From Devosia ureilytica (lineage in GTDB: Bacteria; Pseudomonadota; Alphaproteobacteria; Rhizobiales; Devosiaceae), in NCBI RefSeq assembly GCF_024273195.1, contig NZ_JAMZCU010000005.1, positions 95,628 to 159,627 on the forward strand: a stretch of DNA of 64,000 bases, read 5' to 3'. The translations under genes and the position numbers were made by a program. Under the pieces are notes generated by a model. It ran no database searches, was not told the DNA's origin, and saw only the letters and a program-made list of their open reading frames with translations. The first letter of the stretch is position 1, and each line of letters starts with the position of its first letter. Positions 8,033 through 20,634 of the stretch are shown here, piece after piece.

Positions 8033-9667
8033 GTGGAAAGTCTAACCAATCTCATCAACCGGATCGGCCTGCCGCGCATAGCCGCAATGGTCATCGTCGC
8101 GGTGCTGATGCTCGGCTTCTTTGGCTTCCTGATCCTGCGCTCCCAGTCCCCCAACCTGGCGCCGCTCTATTCGGGCCTCAGCCTTGAAGACTCCTCGGCA
8201 ATCCTGACCGAGCTGCAAACCCTCAACATTCCCTATGAGTTACGTGGCGACGGCGACACTATCCTGGTACCGCGCGACCAGATCACGACGCTGCGCATGA
8301 CCCTGGCCGGCGAAGGTCTGCCCACCCGCGGCCAGGTCGGCTACGAGATCTTCGACCAGCAGTCGACCCTGGGCGCCACCAGCTTCGTCCAGAACATCAA
8401 TAACTTGCGCGCGCTCGAGGGCGAACTGGCCCGCACCATCGGTTCACTGACCCGAATCAAGAGCGCCCGGGTGCATCTGGTCCTGCCGGAACGCGAGTTG
8501 TTCCGTCGCGAACGCAAGGATCCTTCCGCCTCCATCGTGCTTTCGGTGCGCGGCGAACTCTCCAACGGCGAAATCCGCGCCATCCAGCACATGGTCGCTT
8601 CGGCCATTGAAGGCCTGACCCCCAGCAGTGTCTCCATCGTCGATGATCAGGGCAATCTTCTGGCCTCGGGTACAGGCGAGGATGTGGCCGGCGTCATGTC
8701 GGGCCAGAATGACGAGCGCACCCTGGGTTTTGAAAACCGCCTGCGCACCCGTGTCGAGGACATGCTGGCCAATGTCGTCGGCGCCGGACGTGCCCGCGTC
8801 GAAGTCGCCGCCGAACTCGACTTCAACCGCTCGACCACTACCCAGGAAACCTTTGACCCGGAGAGCCAGGTCGTTCGGTCCACCCAAACCCGCGAAAGCG
8901 AGAACCTGACGGGCGGCGCCAATGGCCAGGTGACGGTCGCCAATGAACTGCCCGGGGCCAGCCAGAACAATGGCGCAGCCGGCATCACCGACCAGGGGAC
9001 GTCGAGCGAGGAAGTCGTCAACTACGAGATTTCCAAGACCACCCAAACCGCCGTCATGGAAGCTGGCTCGGTCAAGCGCCTGTCGGTCGCCGTGGTGGTG
9101 GACGGTGTCTATACCGACGATGGCGCAGGCAATGTGACCTACTCGGCCCGCTCCGCCGACGATATCGCCCAGATCCTGACGCTGGTGCGCTCGGCAGTTG
9201 GCTATTCGGCGGAACGCGGCGACAGCGTCGAAGTGGTCAACATGCAGTTTGCCGAACGCCCGGACCTGGCGCCCATCGGCACCGATGCGGAAGCCGGTCT
9301 GCTCGACTTCACCCGCGACGACCTGATGAACGGCGCCGAAATGGCTGTCACCCTGCTCATCGCCCTGGCCCTGGTCTTCTTCGTCATGCGCCCGCTCTTG
9401 AAGCGCGCCCTGACCCCGGAAACCGCGCCCCTCGCCCTGCCCTCCGCCGCCGAACTCGGCCATCATGGTGTTTTGGGCCCCGATGGCCAGATCATGGCCG
9501 AGGAAGAAGTCGTGGCACCCCGCGACAAGACCCCGGCCTGGGTCACCAATGCCAAGTCCATGGGCGAAACCCAGCTGCAGACGCTCAAGACCGTGGGCAC
9601 GCTGGTCGAAGAAAACCCCAAGCAGGCCGCGCTCATCGTGCGCGACTGGCTTGGTAGCGCGGCGTAA
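8033..9667 (+). CDS. fliF: Flagellar MS-ring protein FliF
   Basis: A protein of 544 residues from a GTG start (the upstream ATG at 8010 is out of frame). Membrane segments lie near residues 19-40 and 437-457, bracketing the periplasmic ring-building motif domains ([18 protein letters not shown] and the [11 protein letters not shown] segment). The C-terminal tail ending in LIVRDWLGS binds FliG. It is the first gene of the fliF-fliG-fliH-fliN-flbD-flhA operon and forms the inner-membrane platform of the flagellar basal body. Confidence 0.97.
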   Translation: MESLTNLINRIGLPRIAAMVIVAVLMLGFFGFLILRSQSPNLAPLYSGLSLEDSSAILTELQTLNIPYELRGDGDTILVPRDQITTLRMTLAGEGLPTRGQVGYEIFDQQSTLGATSFVQNINNLRALEGELARTIGSLTRIKSARVHLVLPERELFRRERKDPSASIVLSVRGELSNGEIRAIQHMVASAIEGLTPSSVSIVDDQGNLLASGTGEDVAGVMSGQNDERTLGFENRLRTRVEDMLANVVGAGRARVEVAAELDFNRSTTTQETFDPESQVVRSTQTRESENLTGGANGQVTVANELPGASQNNGAAGITDQGTSSEEVVNYEISKTTQTAVMEAGSVKRLSVAVVVDGVYTDDGAGNVTYSARSADDIAQILTLVRSAVGYSAERGDSVEVVNMQFAERPDLAPIGTDAEAGLLDFTRDDLMNGAEMAVTLLIALALVFFVMRPLLKRALTPETAPLALPSAAELGHHGVLGPDGQIMAEEEVVAPRDKTPAWVTNAKSMGETQLQTLKTVGTLVEENPKQAALIVRDWLGSAA

Positions 9668-9672
9668 CGGCA

Positions 9673-10755
9673 ATGGCACTGGTATCCCAATCCAAGGACG
9701 ACACCGCCCTCCCCGGGGCAATGGGCGCGCAATTGCAGATCGGCGCCACCGCCGAGCAGCGCGTCCTCAAGGGCGACGAGAAGGCCGCAGCCCTGTTGCT
9801 GGCGCTGGGCCCCGACTATGGCCGGCCCATCTTCGACGAACTGGACGAACTCGAGGTCAAGCAACTCTCGCGCGCCATGGTGCGCCTGGGGCCGATTACC
9901 CAGGAAATGCTCGACGACCTGATGATCGAATTTGTCACCAGCGTCTCGTCCAATGGCTCGCTCTCGGGCAATACTGATTCGACCGAACGCCTGCTGCTCT
10001 CCTTCCTGCCCGCCGACAAGGTCGATGCGATCATGGAGGAAATCCGCGGTCCGGCCGGTCGCAACATGTGGGAGAAGCTCTCCAACGTGCAGGCCGACGT
10101 CCTGGCGGCCTACCTCAAGAACGAATATCCCCAGACCATCGCCGTAGTGCTCTCCAAGATCGCCACCGAGCATGCCTCCAAAGTGCTCGCCGTGCTGCCC
10201 GAGGAACTGGCCATGGACGTGGTGCAGCGCATGCTTGGGCTCGACCCGGTGCAAAAGGAAATTCTCGAAAAGATCGAGATGACCCTCAGGACCGAATTCA
10301 TGTCGACGCTCAATCACACCAAGCGCCGCGACAGCCACGAGCAGATGGCCGAGATTTTCAACTCCTTTGACCGGCAGACCGAAGCGCGCTTCATCACCAC
10401 GCTCGAAGAGGTCAATCGCGACGACGCCGAGCGTATCAAACAGCTCATGTTCACCTTCGAGGACCTGGCCAAGCTCGATATGTCGGCCATCCAGACCCTG
10501 CTCAGCAAGCTCGACAAGCGCGATCTGGCCCTTGCCCTCAAGGGAGCCAATGATCAGGTCAAGGAATCCTTCTTCACCAATATGTCGAGCCGCGCGGCCA
10601 AGCTGCTGCAGGACGACATGCAGGGCATGGGTCCGGTGCGCTTGAAGGATGTGGACGAGGCCCAGACCCGCATGGTCGCCACCGCCAAGGATCTGGCCGC
10701 CAAGGGTGACATCATCATCCTCAAGACCAAATCCGACGATCAGATGATTGCGTAG
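9673..10755 (+). CDS. fliG: Flagellar motor switch protein FliG
   Basis: A protein of 360 residues with the three FliG domains. The N-terminal domain binds FliF. The middle domain has the EH-P-Q-T-type motif ([13 protein letters not shown], near residue 150). The C-terminal torque domain contains the charged helix [16 protein letters not shown]. It starts 5 bases after the fliF stop. It is the switch-complex component that touches the stator. Confidence 0.97.
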   Translation: MALVSQSKDDTALPGAMGAQLQIGATAEQRVLKGDEKAAALLLALGPDYGRPIFDELDELEVKQLSRAMVRLGPITQEMLDDLMIEFVTSVSSNGSLSGNTDSTERLLLSFLPADKVDAIMEEIRGPAGRNMWEKLSNVQADVLAAYLKNEYPQTIAVVLSKIATEHASKVLAVLPEELAMDVVQRMLGLDPVQKEILEKIEMTLRTEFMSTLNHTKRRDSHEQMAEIFNSFDRQTEARFITTLEEVNRDDAERIKQLMFTFEDLAKLDMSAIQTLLSKLDKRDLALALKGANDQVKESFFTNMSSRAAKLLQDDMQGMGPVRLKDVDEAQTRMVATAKDLAAKGDIIILKTKSDDQMIA

Positions 10756-10759
10756 CGCC

Positions 10760-11416
10760 ATGGCCAGTCCCGCACGCTTCACCTTCGATCTGAACCTTGA
10801 AAGCCATGGGGTTCGCAAGGCCGCGCCACCACCGGTGCCCACCATCCCCGAGGATGTCGTGGCCCAGCTCATCGCCAATGCTCGCGAGGAGGCCTATGCC
10901 GAGGGTCTAAAGGCCGGCGAGCAGAACGCTGCCTCCATGGCCGCCCAGACCATCGCCGCTGCGGCCGGGAGCATTGCTACCCAGTCGAGCCATATGGCCT
11001 CGGCGCTCGACCGCGCCCGCCAGGATCACCACCAGCAAGCGGTCGAACTGGCGCTCAGCGTCGGTCGCAAGCTGGCGCTGCATCTGGTGGCGCGCTTTCC
11101 CCTGGGAGAACTCGAAGCCCTGGTCGCCGAATGCCTGCCCAGCCTGAGCGGCGTGCCGCATCTGGTGATCCGCTGCCACCCGGATCTGGCGGACGCCATC
11201 CGCGACGCCGCCACCGCCCAGATGGCTCATGCCGGGTTCGCCGGCCGTCTGGTGGTCATGGGCGACCCCGAACTCCGGCTCGGTGACGGCCGGCTGGAAT
11301 GGGTCGATGGGGGACTGGTGCGCGACATTGCCGACACCTCCCGCCAGATCGACCAGCAAATTGCCACTTATCTCGCTTCCCGCCGCGGCGGACAGCACAA
11401 GGAGAACGGTTCATGA
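10760..11416 (+). CDS. fliH: Flagellar assembly protein FliH/FlbE-like
   Basis: A protein of 218 residues from the ATG at 10760, 4 bases after the fliG stop (a TTG at 10748 would overlap fliG). It has an Ala-rich amphipathic helical region with A/G-x3-A/G-type spacing (about 25-85), then a conserved FliH/YscL C-terminal domain (LSVGRKLALHLVAR and ADAIRDAATAQM). Position and sequence fit FlbE/FliH of the Caulobacter fliF operon, the regulator of the FliI export ATPase. Its stop overlaps the fliN start as ATGA. Confidence 0.82.
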   Translation: MASPARFTFDLNLESHGVRKAAPPPVPTIPEDVVAQLIANAREEAYAEGLKAGEQNAASMAAQTIAAAAGSIATQSSHMASALDRARQDHHQQAVELALSVGRKLALHLVARFPLGELEALVAECLPSLSGVPHLVIRCHPDLADAIRDAATAQMAHAGFAGRLVVMGDPELRLGDGRLEWVDGGLVRDIADTSRQIDQQIATYLASRRGGQHKENGS

Positions 11417-11757
11417 CCGATCCCGAAGACGACATCACCTCCGCTGAGGGGCTGACCTTCGACGAGATGGATGCCCCCAGCCGCGAACCGCGCGGCCAGG
11501 GCTATATCGAGCGCTCCGCCGCCGACCTCGAAGCCGTGTTCGACGTGCCGGTCCGCGTTTCGGTCGTGCTGGGCCGAACCAAGATGCCGGTATCCGATCT
11601 GCTCAAGCTCGACACCGGAACGGTCATCGAACTCGACCGCCAGGTAGGCGAAGCGGTTGAAATCTTCATCAATGACCGCCTCGTCGCGCGTGGTGAAATC
11701 GTGCTGGTCGAAGACCGGCTCGGCGTCACCATGACCGAAATCATCAAGCCGCAGTAA
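11413..11757 (+). CDS. fliN: Flagellar motor switch protein FliN
   Basis: A protein of 114 residues. The C-terminal SpoA (FliMN_C) domain is clear: VFDVPVRVSVVLGRTKMP, LLKLDTGTVIELDR, and VLVEDRLGVTMTEI. The ~35-residue N-terminal extension is acidic. The start is chosen at the ATGA overlap with fliH. It forms the C-ring with FliG and FliM. No fliM gene is in this window. Confidence 0.95.
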   Translation: MTDPEDDITSAEGLTFDEMDAPSREPRGQGYIERSAADLEAVFDVPVRVSVVLGRTKMPVSDLLKLDTGTVIELDRQVGEAVEIFINDRLVARGEIVLVEDRLGVTMTEIIKPQ

Positions 11758-11771
11758 GGGAAGCCAAGATC

Positions 11772-13139
<1,368 letters not shown>

Positions 13140-13155
13140 GATCGATACACACTAG

Positions 13156-15276
13156 ATGACCGATATCCCCAACAGTCCCGGCACCGGCTTCAAGCTTCCC
13201 AGCTTTGCCACAGTGCTGAACACGCTGCGCTCGGGCGACATAGCGCTCGCAACCGGCGTGATGGGGCTGATTGTCATCCTCATCGTCCCCATGCCCGCTA
13301 TCCTGGTGGACATGCTGCTGGCCATCTCGATTGTCTTCTCGGTCATGATCCTGATGACCTCGCTGTTCATCCAGAAGCCACTCGAATTCTCGTCCTTCCC
13401 TACGGTGCTGCTGATCGCCACCATGCTGCGGCTGGGTCTCAACCTGGCGACAACAAGGCTGATCCTGTCCGAAGGCCATGAGGGCACCAGCGCCGCGGGC
13501 AACGTCATCGAGGCTTTTGGCAGCTTTGTTACGGCTGGCAATTTCGTCATCGGTATTGTCGTCTTCATCATCCTCGTGATCGTCAATTTCATCGTCATCA
13601 CCAAGGGCTCGGGCCGTATCGCCGAAGTCGCCGCGCGCTTCAGCCTCGACGCCATGCCCGGCAAGCAGATGGCCATCGATGCGGACCTTTCGGCAGGCCT
13701 CATCGACGAAGACACTGCCAAGAAGCGCCGCGCCGATCTTGAAGGCGAAAGCGCCTTTTTCGGTAATATGGACGGCGCGTCCAAATTCGTGCGCGGTGAC
13801 GCCATCGCCGGCCTGATCATCACCTTCATCAATGTTTCTGCCGGCATGCTGATCGGCATGATGCAGCAGGGCCTGGGTTTCCAGGAAGCCGCCAATAACT
13901 ATACCCTGCTCACCATCGGGGACGGCCTCGTCAGCCAGATCCCGGCACTGATCGTTTCGACCGCCGCCGGTATCCTGGTGTCAAAATCCGGTGTTACCGG
14001 CGCCGCCGACAAGGCCCTGTCTTCCCAGTTCACCGGCTATCCGCGTGCCCTGGGCATGTCTGCCGCGGTCATGGGCGCGCTGGCCTTCCTGCCGGGCATG
14101 CCCTTTGTGCCCTTCATTGCGCTGGCCGGTGGCGTCGGCTATGCCGCCTATCGGGCCACCAAGTCCAAGGCCGTGCGCCAGGGCGTGGAACACGCCCAGG
14201 AAATCGCCAAATCGGCCCCGCCGCCCATGCCGAGCGAACCGCCTATTACCGACAGCCTCAAGATCGACGATCTCAAGCTCGAACTGGGTTATGGGCTGCT
14301 GAGCCTGGTCAAGGAAGACGAGACGGGCACCGACCGCCTCACCGAGCAAATCAAGGCGCTGCGCCGCCAGCTGGCGCTGGAACTGGGCTTTGTCATGCCG
14401 CCGGTGCGCATTCTCGACAACATGCAGCTCGAGCCCAATGACTATAAGGTTCGCATCAAGGAAGTCGAAGCCGGCACAGGCCAGATCTACGCCAATCAGC
14501 TCATGGTCATGGACCCCTATGGCAACCCCATCGACCTGCCGGGCAACCACACCACCGAGCCCACTTTCGGCCTGCCCGCAACCTGGATCGAAGCGGCATT
14601 GCGCGACGAAGCCGAGCTCCGCGGTCTCTCGATTATCGATCCGTCGACCGTCATTTCGACGCATCTGACCGAAGTGCTCAAGGCCAATGTGGCCGACCTC
14701 CTGAGCTATGCCAATGTGCAGACATTGCTCTCGGGCCTGCCCAAGGACCAGCAAAAGCTGGTCGAAGATCTGGTGCCCAGCCAGATCACCGTGTCCGGCT
14801 TGCAGCGGGTGCTGCAATCGTTGCTGACCGAGCGCATCTCGATCCGCGACCTGTCGTCCATTCTCGAGGCCGTTGCCGAGATCGCCGGCAGTGGGCGCTC
14901 AATTGCCACCATTACCGAACATGTCCGCGCGCGCCTCGCCCGCCAGATCTGCGCCGCCAATCTGGGACACGACGGCAATCTGCCGCTACTGACCCTGTCG
15001 CCCCAATGGGAGCGCGATTTCGCCGAGGCCATGGCCGGCGATGGCGAAAACCGTCACCTCGCCATGGCGCCGAGCAAGCTGCAGCAATTCATCGGCGCCG
15101 TGCAATCGGCCTTCGAGCGCGCCGCCCAGCAGGGCGAACTGCCGGTGCTGATCACCTCGCCTTCGATCCGCCCACATGTTCGCTCCATCATCGAACGCTT
15201 CCGCCCGCAGACGGTGGTGATGAGCCAGAACGAAGTGCATCCGCGCATCAGGCTCAAGACAGTCGGGAGTGTCTAG
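13156..15276 (+). CDS. flhA: Flagellar export gate protein FlhA
   Basis: A protein of 706 residues. The N-terminal half is membrane-embedded (about eight helices up to residue ~335) and carries the FHIPEP-family signature ARFSLDAMPGKQMAID. The C-terminal cytosolic domain (about 360-700) docks substrates and chaperones. The stop shares CTAG with the convergent DUF305 gene. It is the last gene of the fliF operon; no strong ribosome site is seen before the ATG, suggesting coupling to flbD. Confidence 0.97.
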   Translation: MTDIPNSPGTGFKLPSFATVLNTLRSGDIALATGVMGLIVILIVPMPAILVDMLLAISIVFSVMILMTSLFIQKPLEFSSFPTVLLIATMLRLGLNLATTRLILSEGHEGTSAAGNVIEAFGSFVTAGNFVIGIVVFIILVIVNFIVITKGSGRIAEVAARFSLDAMPGKQMAIDADLSAGLIDEDTAKKRRADLEGESAFFGNMDGASKFVRGDAIAGLIITFINVSAGMLIGMMQQGLGFQEAANNYTLLTIGDGLVSQIPALIVSTAAGILVSKSGVTGAADKALSSQFTGYPRALGMSAAVMGALAFLPGMPFVPFIALAGGVGYAAYRATKSKAVRQGVEHAQEIAKSAPPPMPSEPPITDSLKIDDLKLELGYGLLSLVKEDETGTDRLTEQIKALRRQLALELGFVMPPVRILDNMQLEPNDYKVRIKEVEAGTGQIYANQLMVMDPYGNPIDLPGNHTTEPTFGLPATWIEAALRDEAELRGLSIIDPSTVISTHLTEVLKANVADLLSYANVQTLLSGLPKDQQKLVEDLVPSQITVSGLQRVLQSLLTERISIRDLSSILEAVAEIAGSGRSIATITEHVRARLARQICAANLGHDGNLPLLTLSPQWERDFAEAMAGDGENRHLAMAPSKLQQFIGAVQSAFERAAQQGELPVLITSPSIRPHVRSIIERFRPQTVVMSQNEVHPRIRLKTVGSV

Positions 15277-15770
15277 GGTTCGGAGGTCTGGCGGGACGGC
15301 AACATCGGCGCCCCTTCCCCTGGCGGATTTGCTTCGAGATCGGAAATCAGCGTCTTCATTTCCCCAATTTCGCGCACCTGTGCCTCAATGATCTGATCGG
15401 CCAATTCGCGCACGCGCGGGTCGCGGATATTGGCGTGGGAGCTGGTGAGAATGGCGATGGAGTGGTGCGGGATCATTGCCCGCATATAATCCACGTCGCC
15501 CACCAGCGCCTGGCTGCGCACCAGGAACAACGAGCCGGCAAAGACCACCACCGCACCCGCAAGGATCGCCAGATTGGCCGCGCGGTTCTTGTACATGGAC
15601 CACATGAACCCCAGCATCACCACGGCCATGACCGCGCCCATCAACAGCGCCATCCATAGCCGGGTCTGGCTGTAGAACACGTGATCCAGCTGATAGGTAT
15701 TGAGATACATCAGCCCATACATGATGACGGTCGATGCAGCGATCATGGCGCCAAAACGAAGATAGCTCAT
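15273..15770 (-). CDS. DUF305 family membrane protein
   Basis: A protein of 165 residues from the ATG preceded by an AAGGAAGGATT ribosome site. Three hydrophobic helices (about 5-25, 38-60, 68-85) lead to a DUF305-type helical domain with the motif DVDYMRAMIPHHSIAILTS and conserved His pair. Such domains resemble ferritin-like four-helix bundles and are often linked to metal handling; the exact role is unknown. An EcfG-like promoter with one mismatch lies about 30 bases upstream. Confidence 0.85.
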   Translation of the reverse strand: MSYLRFGAMIAASTVIMYGLMYLNTYQLDHVFYSQTRLWMALLMGAVMAVVMLGFMWSMYKNRAANLAILAGAVVVFAGSLFLVRSQALVGDVDYMRAMIPHHSIAILTSSHANIRDPRVRELADQIIEAQVREIGEMKTLISDLEANPPGEGAPMLPSRQTSEP

Positions 15771-15830
15771 GACAAATCCTTCCTTGCGTTTGAGGGGCAA
15801 CGCAACAAGGCCGTGTTGGGTTCGCGCCGC

Positions 15831-16292
15831 TCAATCGCGATGGACCGCGTCATAGGCCGCCAGCTCTGCGGCATCGGGCGCCTGAAAGAGACCCACCCAT
15901 CCCTCGATATGCTCAAGCGTGATCGGTGGATTTTCCCGCCCCCGAGCGGCAATGCGCGCACGCATGACCTCAAGCGGCGCAGTGAGCCAATAAAGCTCGG
16001 TGCGGGCGCCCAGGGCCCTGGCTTCTCCCGCAAGGCGCAAACGCTCCTCGCGTCCCCAGGTGCCCCATTCAATAATGACGCTCACCCCAGCGGCCAGAAA
16101 CCGCCGGCTCAGCCGCCATTGCATGGTCTCGATGGTAAAGCGCCGATCCTCGTCCCAGAGGTCGAGCTTGAGTTCACTCATCCAGCCGTCCGGCTCCATG
16201 CGCACGGCCCCGCTCGACGCTTCTAGCGCCGCGGCGCATGTGGATTTGCCGACCCCGGGCAGGCCGGTCACAATATGAAGCGTTGCGGCCAC
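15831..16292 (-). CDS. P-loop kinase-like ATPase (AAA_33 type)
   Basis: A protein of 153 residues from a GTG start. It has Walker A TGLPGVGKST at residues ~9-18, a WxxE..E-like region, and an RARIAARGRENP segment typical of small zeta-toxin or kinase-like P-loop proteins that phosphorylate small molecules. The substrate is not identifiable. Confidence 0.82.
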   Translation of the reverse strand: MAATLHIVTGLPGVGKSTCAAALEASSGAVRMEPDGWMSELKLDLWDEDRRFTIETMQWRLSRRFLAAGVSVIIEWGTWGREERLRLAGEARALGARTELYWLTAPLEVMRARIAARGRENPPITLEHIEGWVGLFQAPDAAELAAYDAVHRD

Positions 16293-16345
16293 TGCTCGCC
16301 CTCCCTGGCATGGCGGGCGACTATGACGGGATTGGCGAAGCGCTT

Positions 16346-16540
16346 CTAGCCCAGTCCGCCCGGCACCACGGGCGGCAGGTCCACCCTGGCATTGTCCCGG
16401 GACGAATCGACTTCGTCCTCTTCCGCCATTTCGCGCTCTGCCTGATACCAGAACTCCTGTTCACGGCCCTCGGGCTGGCCGGCACGGTCCCAAAGCTGGA
16501 ACGCCCGGTCGCGGATTTTTTCCTGATCGATGGTCTGCAT
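16346..16540 (-). CDS. DUF2934 small protein
   Basis: A 64-residue protein starting MQTIDQEKIRDRAFQLWDRA, with the DUF2934 core (RAFQLWDRAGQPEGREQEFWYQAE). A strong AGGAGGA site sets the start. Proteins of this family are common in rhizobia and their relatives and often belong to the general stress response; function is unknown. A GCAAC-N16-CGTT element (one mismatch from EcfG consensus) lies at 16569-16593. Confidence 0.8.
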   Translation of the reverse strand: MQTIDQEKIRDRAFQLWDRAGQPEGREQEFWYQAEREMAEEDEVDSSRDNARVDLPPVVPGGLG

Positions 16541-16648
16541 GTCCTCGTCCTCCTGCTTGCCCCCACAAAACGCACGGATCATGGCCCGGTTGCCGCTGGA
16601 ACAAGCCTGTGACCGGCCGCATTATGATCCTGTACAAAGGGGCGGCCG

Positions 16649-17726
16649 ATGAAACTGTTTTCCTGCGACCATTGTGGCAACACGGTCTATTTCGAGAACG
16701 CCACCTGCGAACGTTGCGGCCATACGCTGGGCTACGCCCCGGACCATGGCGCGCTGCTGTCGCTCGATGATGACAATGGCGCCTGGACCAGCCCCGCCCG
16801 GCCAAGTGAGCGGTTCATTTTCTGCGCCAATGCCCAGCATGGCGCCTGCAATTGGCTGGTTGCCGAGACGCCGGGTGGAGACATTTTTTGCGCCGCCTGC
16901 CGCCACAATGAGACTATCCCCCCAATTGCCGATCCAGCCAATCTCGGGCGCTGGCAAACCATCGAGCGCGCCAAGAAACGGCTGTTTTACGCGCTGATCC
17001 GGCTCGGCCTGCCCCTGCGCACTCGCGACGAGGACCCTGATCACGGTCTGGCTTTTCGTTTCCTGGCGGACGACAGCGGCGCCAAGGAGCGGGTAATGAC
17101 CGGTCACGACACCGGCACGATCACCATTGCCCTCTCAGAGGCCGATGACGCCGAACGCGAATATCGCCGCACCAGCATGAACGAGCCCTATCGAACTCTC
17201 CTGGGTCACTTTCGCCACGAGATCGGGCACCATTTCTGGGATCTGCTGGTGGCCGGGCAACCCTTCGAGGGGCAATTCCGCGCCCTCTTTGGCGATGAGC
17301 GCGTCGATTATGGGCAGGCGCTGGAAGGCTATTACGCCAATGGTGCACCGCAGGGCTGGTCACAGACCCATATCAGCGCCTATGCCACGGCCCACCCCTG
17401 GGAAGATTTCGCCGAGACCTTCGCGCATTACCTGCACATCATCGACACGCTCGAAATGGCCGCCGCCTTTGGCGTGCGGGCGCGGCCGCAGACTGGCGAC
17501 GAGCACCTGAACATCCCGCCCATGACCTTTGACCCCTATATGGCGCCCGACATGGCCCTGATCATCGAGGACTGGGTGCCGCTCGCCAGCCTGATCAACA
17601 ATCTCAATCGCGCCGTTGGACAGGCCGATGCCTATCCCTTCGTGTTGACCCCCGGCGTCATCGACAAGCTCGCCTTCATCAACACGCTGGTGCATCAGGC
17701 ACCGGCGCTCAGCCAGCTCGATACGC

Positions 17727-17743
<17 letters not shown>
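16649..17743 (+). CDS. Putative zinc-binding metallopeptidase with N-terminal zinc ribbon
   Basis: A protein of 364 residues. The N-terminus has two CxxC pairs (FSCDHCGNTVY, ATCERCGHTLGY) forming a zinc ribbon. A further Cys set lies around residue 55-90. A metallopeptidase-type motif HEIGHHFWDLL lies near residue 190, with a downstream E in a DFAETFAHYLH helix. This matches the COG4307-type uncharacterised peptidase family. The last 17 bases overlap the convergent rluD. Confidence 0.85.
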
Positions 17744-18756
<1,013 letters not shown>

Positions 18757-18758
<2 letters not shown>

Positions 18759-19104
18759 GAGCAATCCTGAACCAAATGTGCCCAATGCCGCCGACACTGA
18801 ATTGTCGCCCGAAGCAGTGGTCATGCTGGGAAAAGCCCGCCGCTCGTTCGCGGTGTCGATGGGCATTCTGTTGCTGGGCTTTATGGCGATTGGTGTTGCG
18901 CTTGTCTATCGCGTCATGCGCGACAGCCCACCCGCCGCAATTGCCGAAAGTGTCGCCCTTCCGGCCGGCGCCGACGTGATCTCGGCGCTCAACACCGATG
19001 GCACCATTCAGGTGACATTCCGGGCCGGCGGCGCAACCATGCTCAACGTCTTTGATGCGGGCTCCGGGGAACTGGTCCGCAGCGTGCAGATCGGCACCGA
19101 GTAG
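18757..19104 (+). CDS. Small membrane protein, DUF6476-like
   Basis: A protein of 115 residues. It has a hydrophilic N-terminus, one membrane helix (about residues 30-52: SMGILLLGFMAIGVALVYRV), then a ~60-residue periplasmic part with alternating hydrophobic strands. It is divergent from rluD with overlapping start codons. Small proteins of this layout commonly neighbour rluD in Alphaproteobacteria; the DUF assignment is from memory. No clear ribosome site is visible. Confidence 0.65.
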
Positions 19105-19194
19105 GCGCGGCCTTTATCCAACTGCAACTGCCCGAGGGCGGAGCAGTGATTGGGACCACGCACGCCGCTGGAATGTCAAAGTGCAGGCCCCGGT

Positions 19195-20364
19195 CTAACG
19201 CCCCTGGATTTCCTTGAGCGCCGCGAGGCGGTCCGACACGGTGCCGCGCTGGCTATTGGCGGGCGTGGGCAGAATGTCGATCCCTTCGCCATCATCGGCA
19301 AAGCGCTGCACCCGGTCGAAAAGGCTTTCCTCGGGCTGCGCGTTGGCCGGAGCCTCGTGATCAACCGCATAGACCAGCCGACTGACGCTGGCGGCTATGT
19401 CATTGAGCTTTTCGCGCAGGTGGGCTTCCTCGAACCGCTCGGTCTCCCAATCGGCCATGATACTGGCTTCGACATTGCCGACCTTGGCGCGCAGGTTTTC
19501 GAGCTCGTCTTCCATCGACAGCTTGTCAGCCAGCAGCTGCTCGACCCGTCCTTCGCTCTTTTCCACCATCTGGCTGGTTTCAGCCAATAGGGCATTGAGC
19601 CGGTTTTCGGCGCTGGCAATGCGGGCCTCCGCCGCCACCAGGTTTTCGGCATCCTCTTCACGCTGGGCTTCGCGGCCGGCCAGGGCATCGCGCATCTGGG
19701 CAATGGCCGAGCTCGCCTCAGAACTGCGGCGGTCCGAATTTTCCAGCCGATCAATCAGGCTCCGCGCCTGATCTTCGAGAAAGGCCGCCCGCTTGCGCTC
19801 AATGGCAAGAGCCGTTGTCAGCTGATCGATATCGCCTTCATAATCGCCCGATAGCGCCACGCCATCGACGCGCGTGGCCTTGGCCAGCCCGCCGCGCAGG
19901 CTATTGCGCAAGGTTTCGATTTCCCCAGCGCGCGTCTCCAGCTCGCGGTCGCGCTTGCGCAGGCGATTGCCCAGATCGGCACCTTCCTTTTCAAGCTCGA
20001 GAATGCGTGCGCGCAATTCAACCTCGCGGGCCTCCAGCTCGCGCACGACGCGGAGATGGCTTTCCCGCTCAGCCTTGAGCGCGCCAAGATCGGTGCGCTT
20101 CTGATTGACGTCGCTCAGCTGTTCGGCCAGGCGCTTGCGCAGCGCCTCGACATTCATTTCCAGCCGGCGGGTCGAGAGTGCGAACTCGGCGCGCAACTGA
20201 TCCTTGTCGGCGCGGAATTCGGCCATGGTAATGGGGGTAGCGGCTTCGATACGCCGCTTGGTCAGCCGCACGGCGCGCTTCCAGACGGCCGGCATGATGA
20301 TGAGCGCCACCAGCCCTGCCACCAGCAGGCCCAATGCAAAATACATGACGTTCTCGATCAGCAT
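19195..20364 (-). CDS. Membrane-anchored long coiled-coil protein
   Basis: A protein of 389 residues. An N-terminal membrane helix (about 5-27) precedes a basic stretch. A long coiled coil spans roughly 45-330, with heptad-rich Glu/Lys/Arg/Leu segments. A short C-terminus follows. The GGAGG site 8 bases before the ATG at 20364 sets the start over a TTG at 20430. No catalytic motif is seen. It may be a structural or scaffold protein of the cell envelope; I do not recognise a named family. Confidence 0.8.
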   Translation of the reverse strand: MLIENVMYFALGLLVAGLVALIIMPAVWKRAVRLTKRRIEAATPITMAEFRADKDQLRAEFALSTRRLEMNVEALRKRLAEQLSDVNQKRTDLGALKAERESHLRVVRELEAREVELRARILELEKEGADLGNRLRKRDRELETRAGEIETLRNSLRGGLAKATRVDGVALSGDYEGDIDQLTTALAIERKRAAFLEDQARSLIDRLENSDRRSSEASSAIAQMRDALAGREAQREEDAENLVAAEARIASAENRLNALLAETSQMVEKSEGRVEQLLADKLSMEDELENLRAKVGNVEASIMADWETERFEEAHLREKLNDIAASVSRLVYAVDHEAPANAQPEESLFDRVQRFADDGEGIDILPTPANSQRGTVSDRLAALKEIQGR

Positions 20365-20570
20365 CGACTCTGCCTCCGGCGGCGCCACAGCATCCGCCTT
20401 GGGACTTTCCCGTTTTCGTTTTGGCAGCAAAGATGAGGTGAGACCATCTTTGGCACTTGTTAACCCTAACGGGTTTGAGCGACGCCGTCACGACATCGGC
20501 CAAACACCCCGCCCGGTTTGAGGGCGATTGGTCTTCACTTTTACGGGTCGAGCTGGCCCATGAAAAGTCA

Positions 20571-20600
20571 GAGGCCGCCCGCACTCAAGCGGACGGCCTC
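20571..20600 (-). terminator. Terminator after the eipA-like gene
   Basis: A 12-bp near-perfect hairpin (GAGGCCG plus CCGC pairing with GCGG plus CGGCCTC, loop of 6). On the minus strand it is followed by a T-rich stretch. Confidence 0.8.
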
Positions 20601-20634
20601 GTGTGAGACAAGTAAAAGGACCCGCGCCTTTGGA

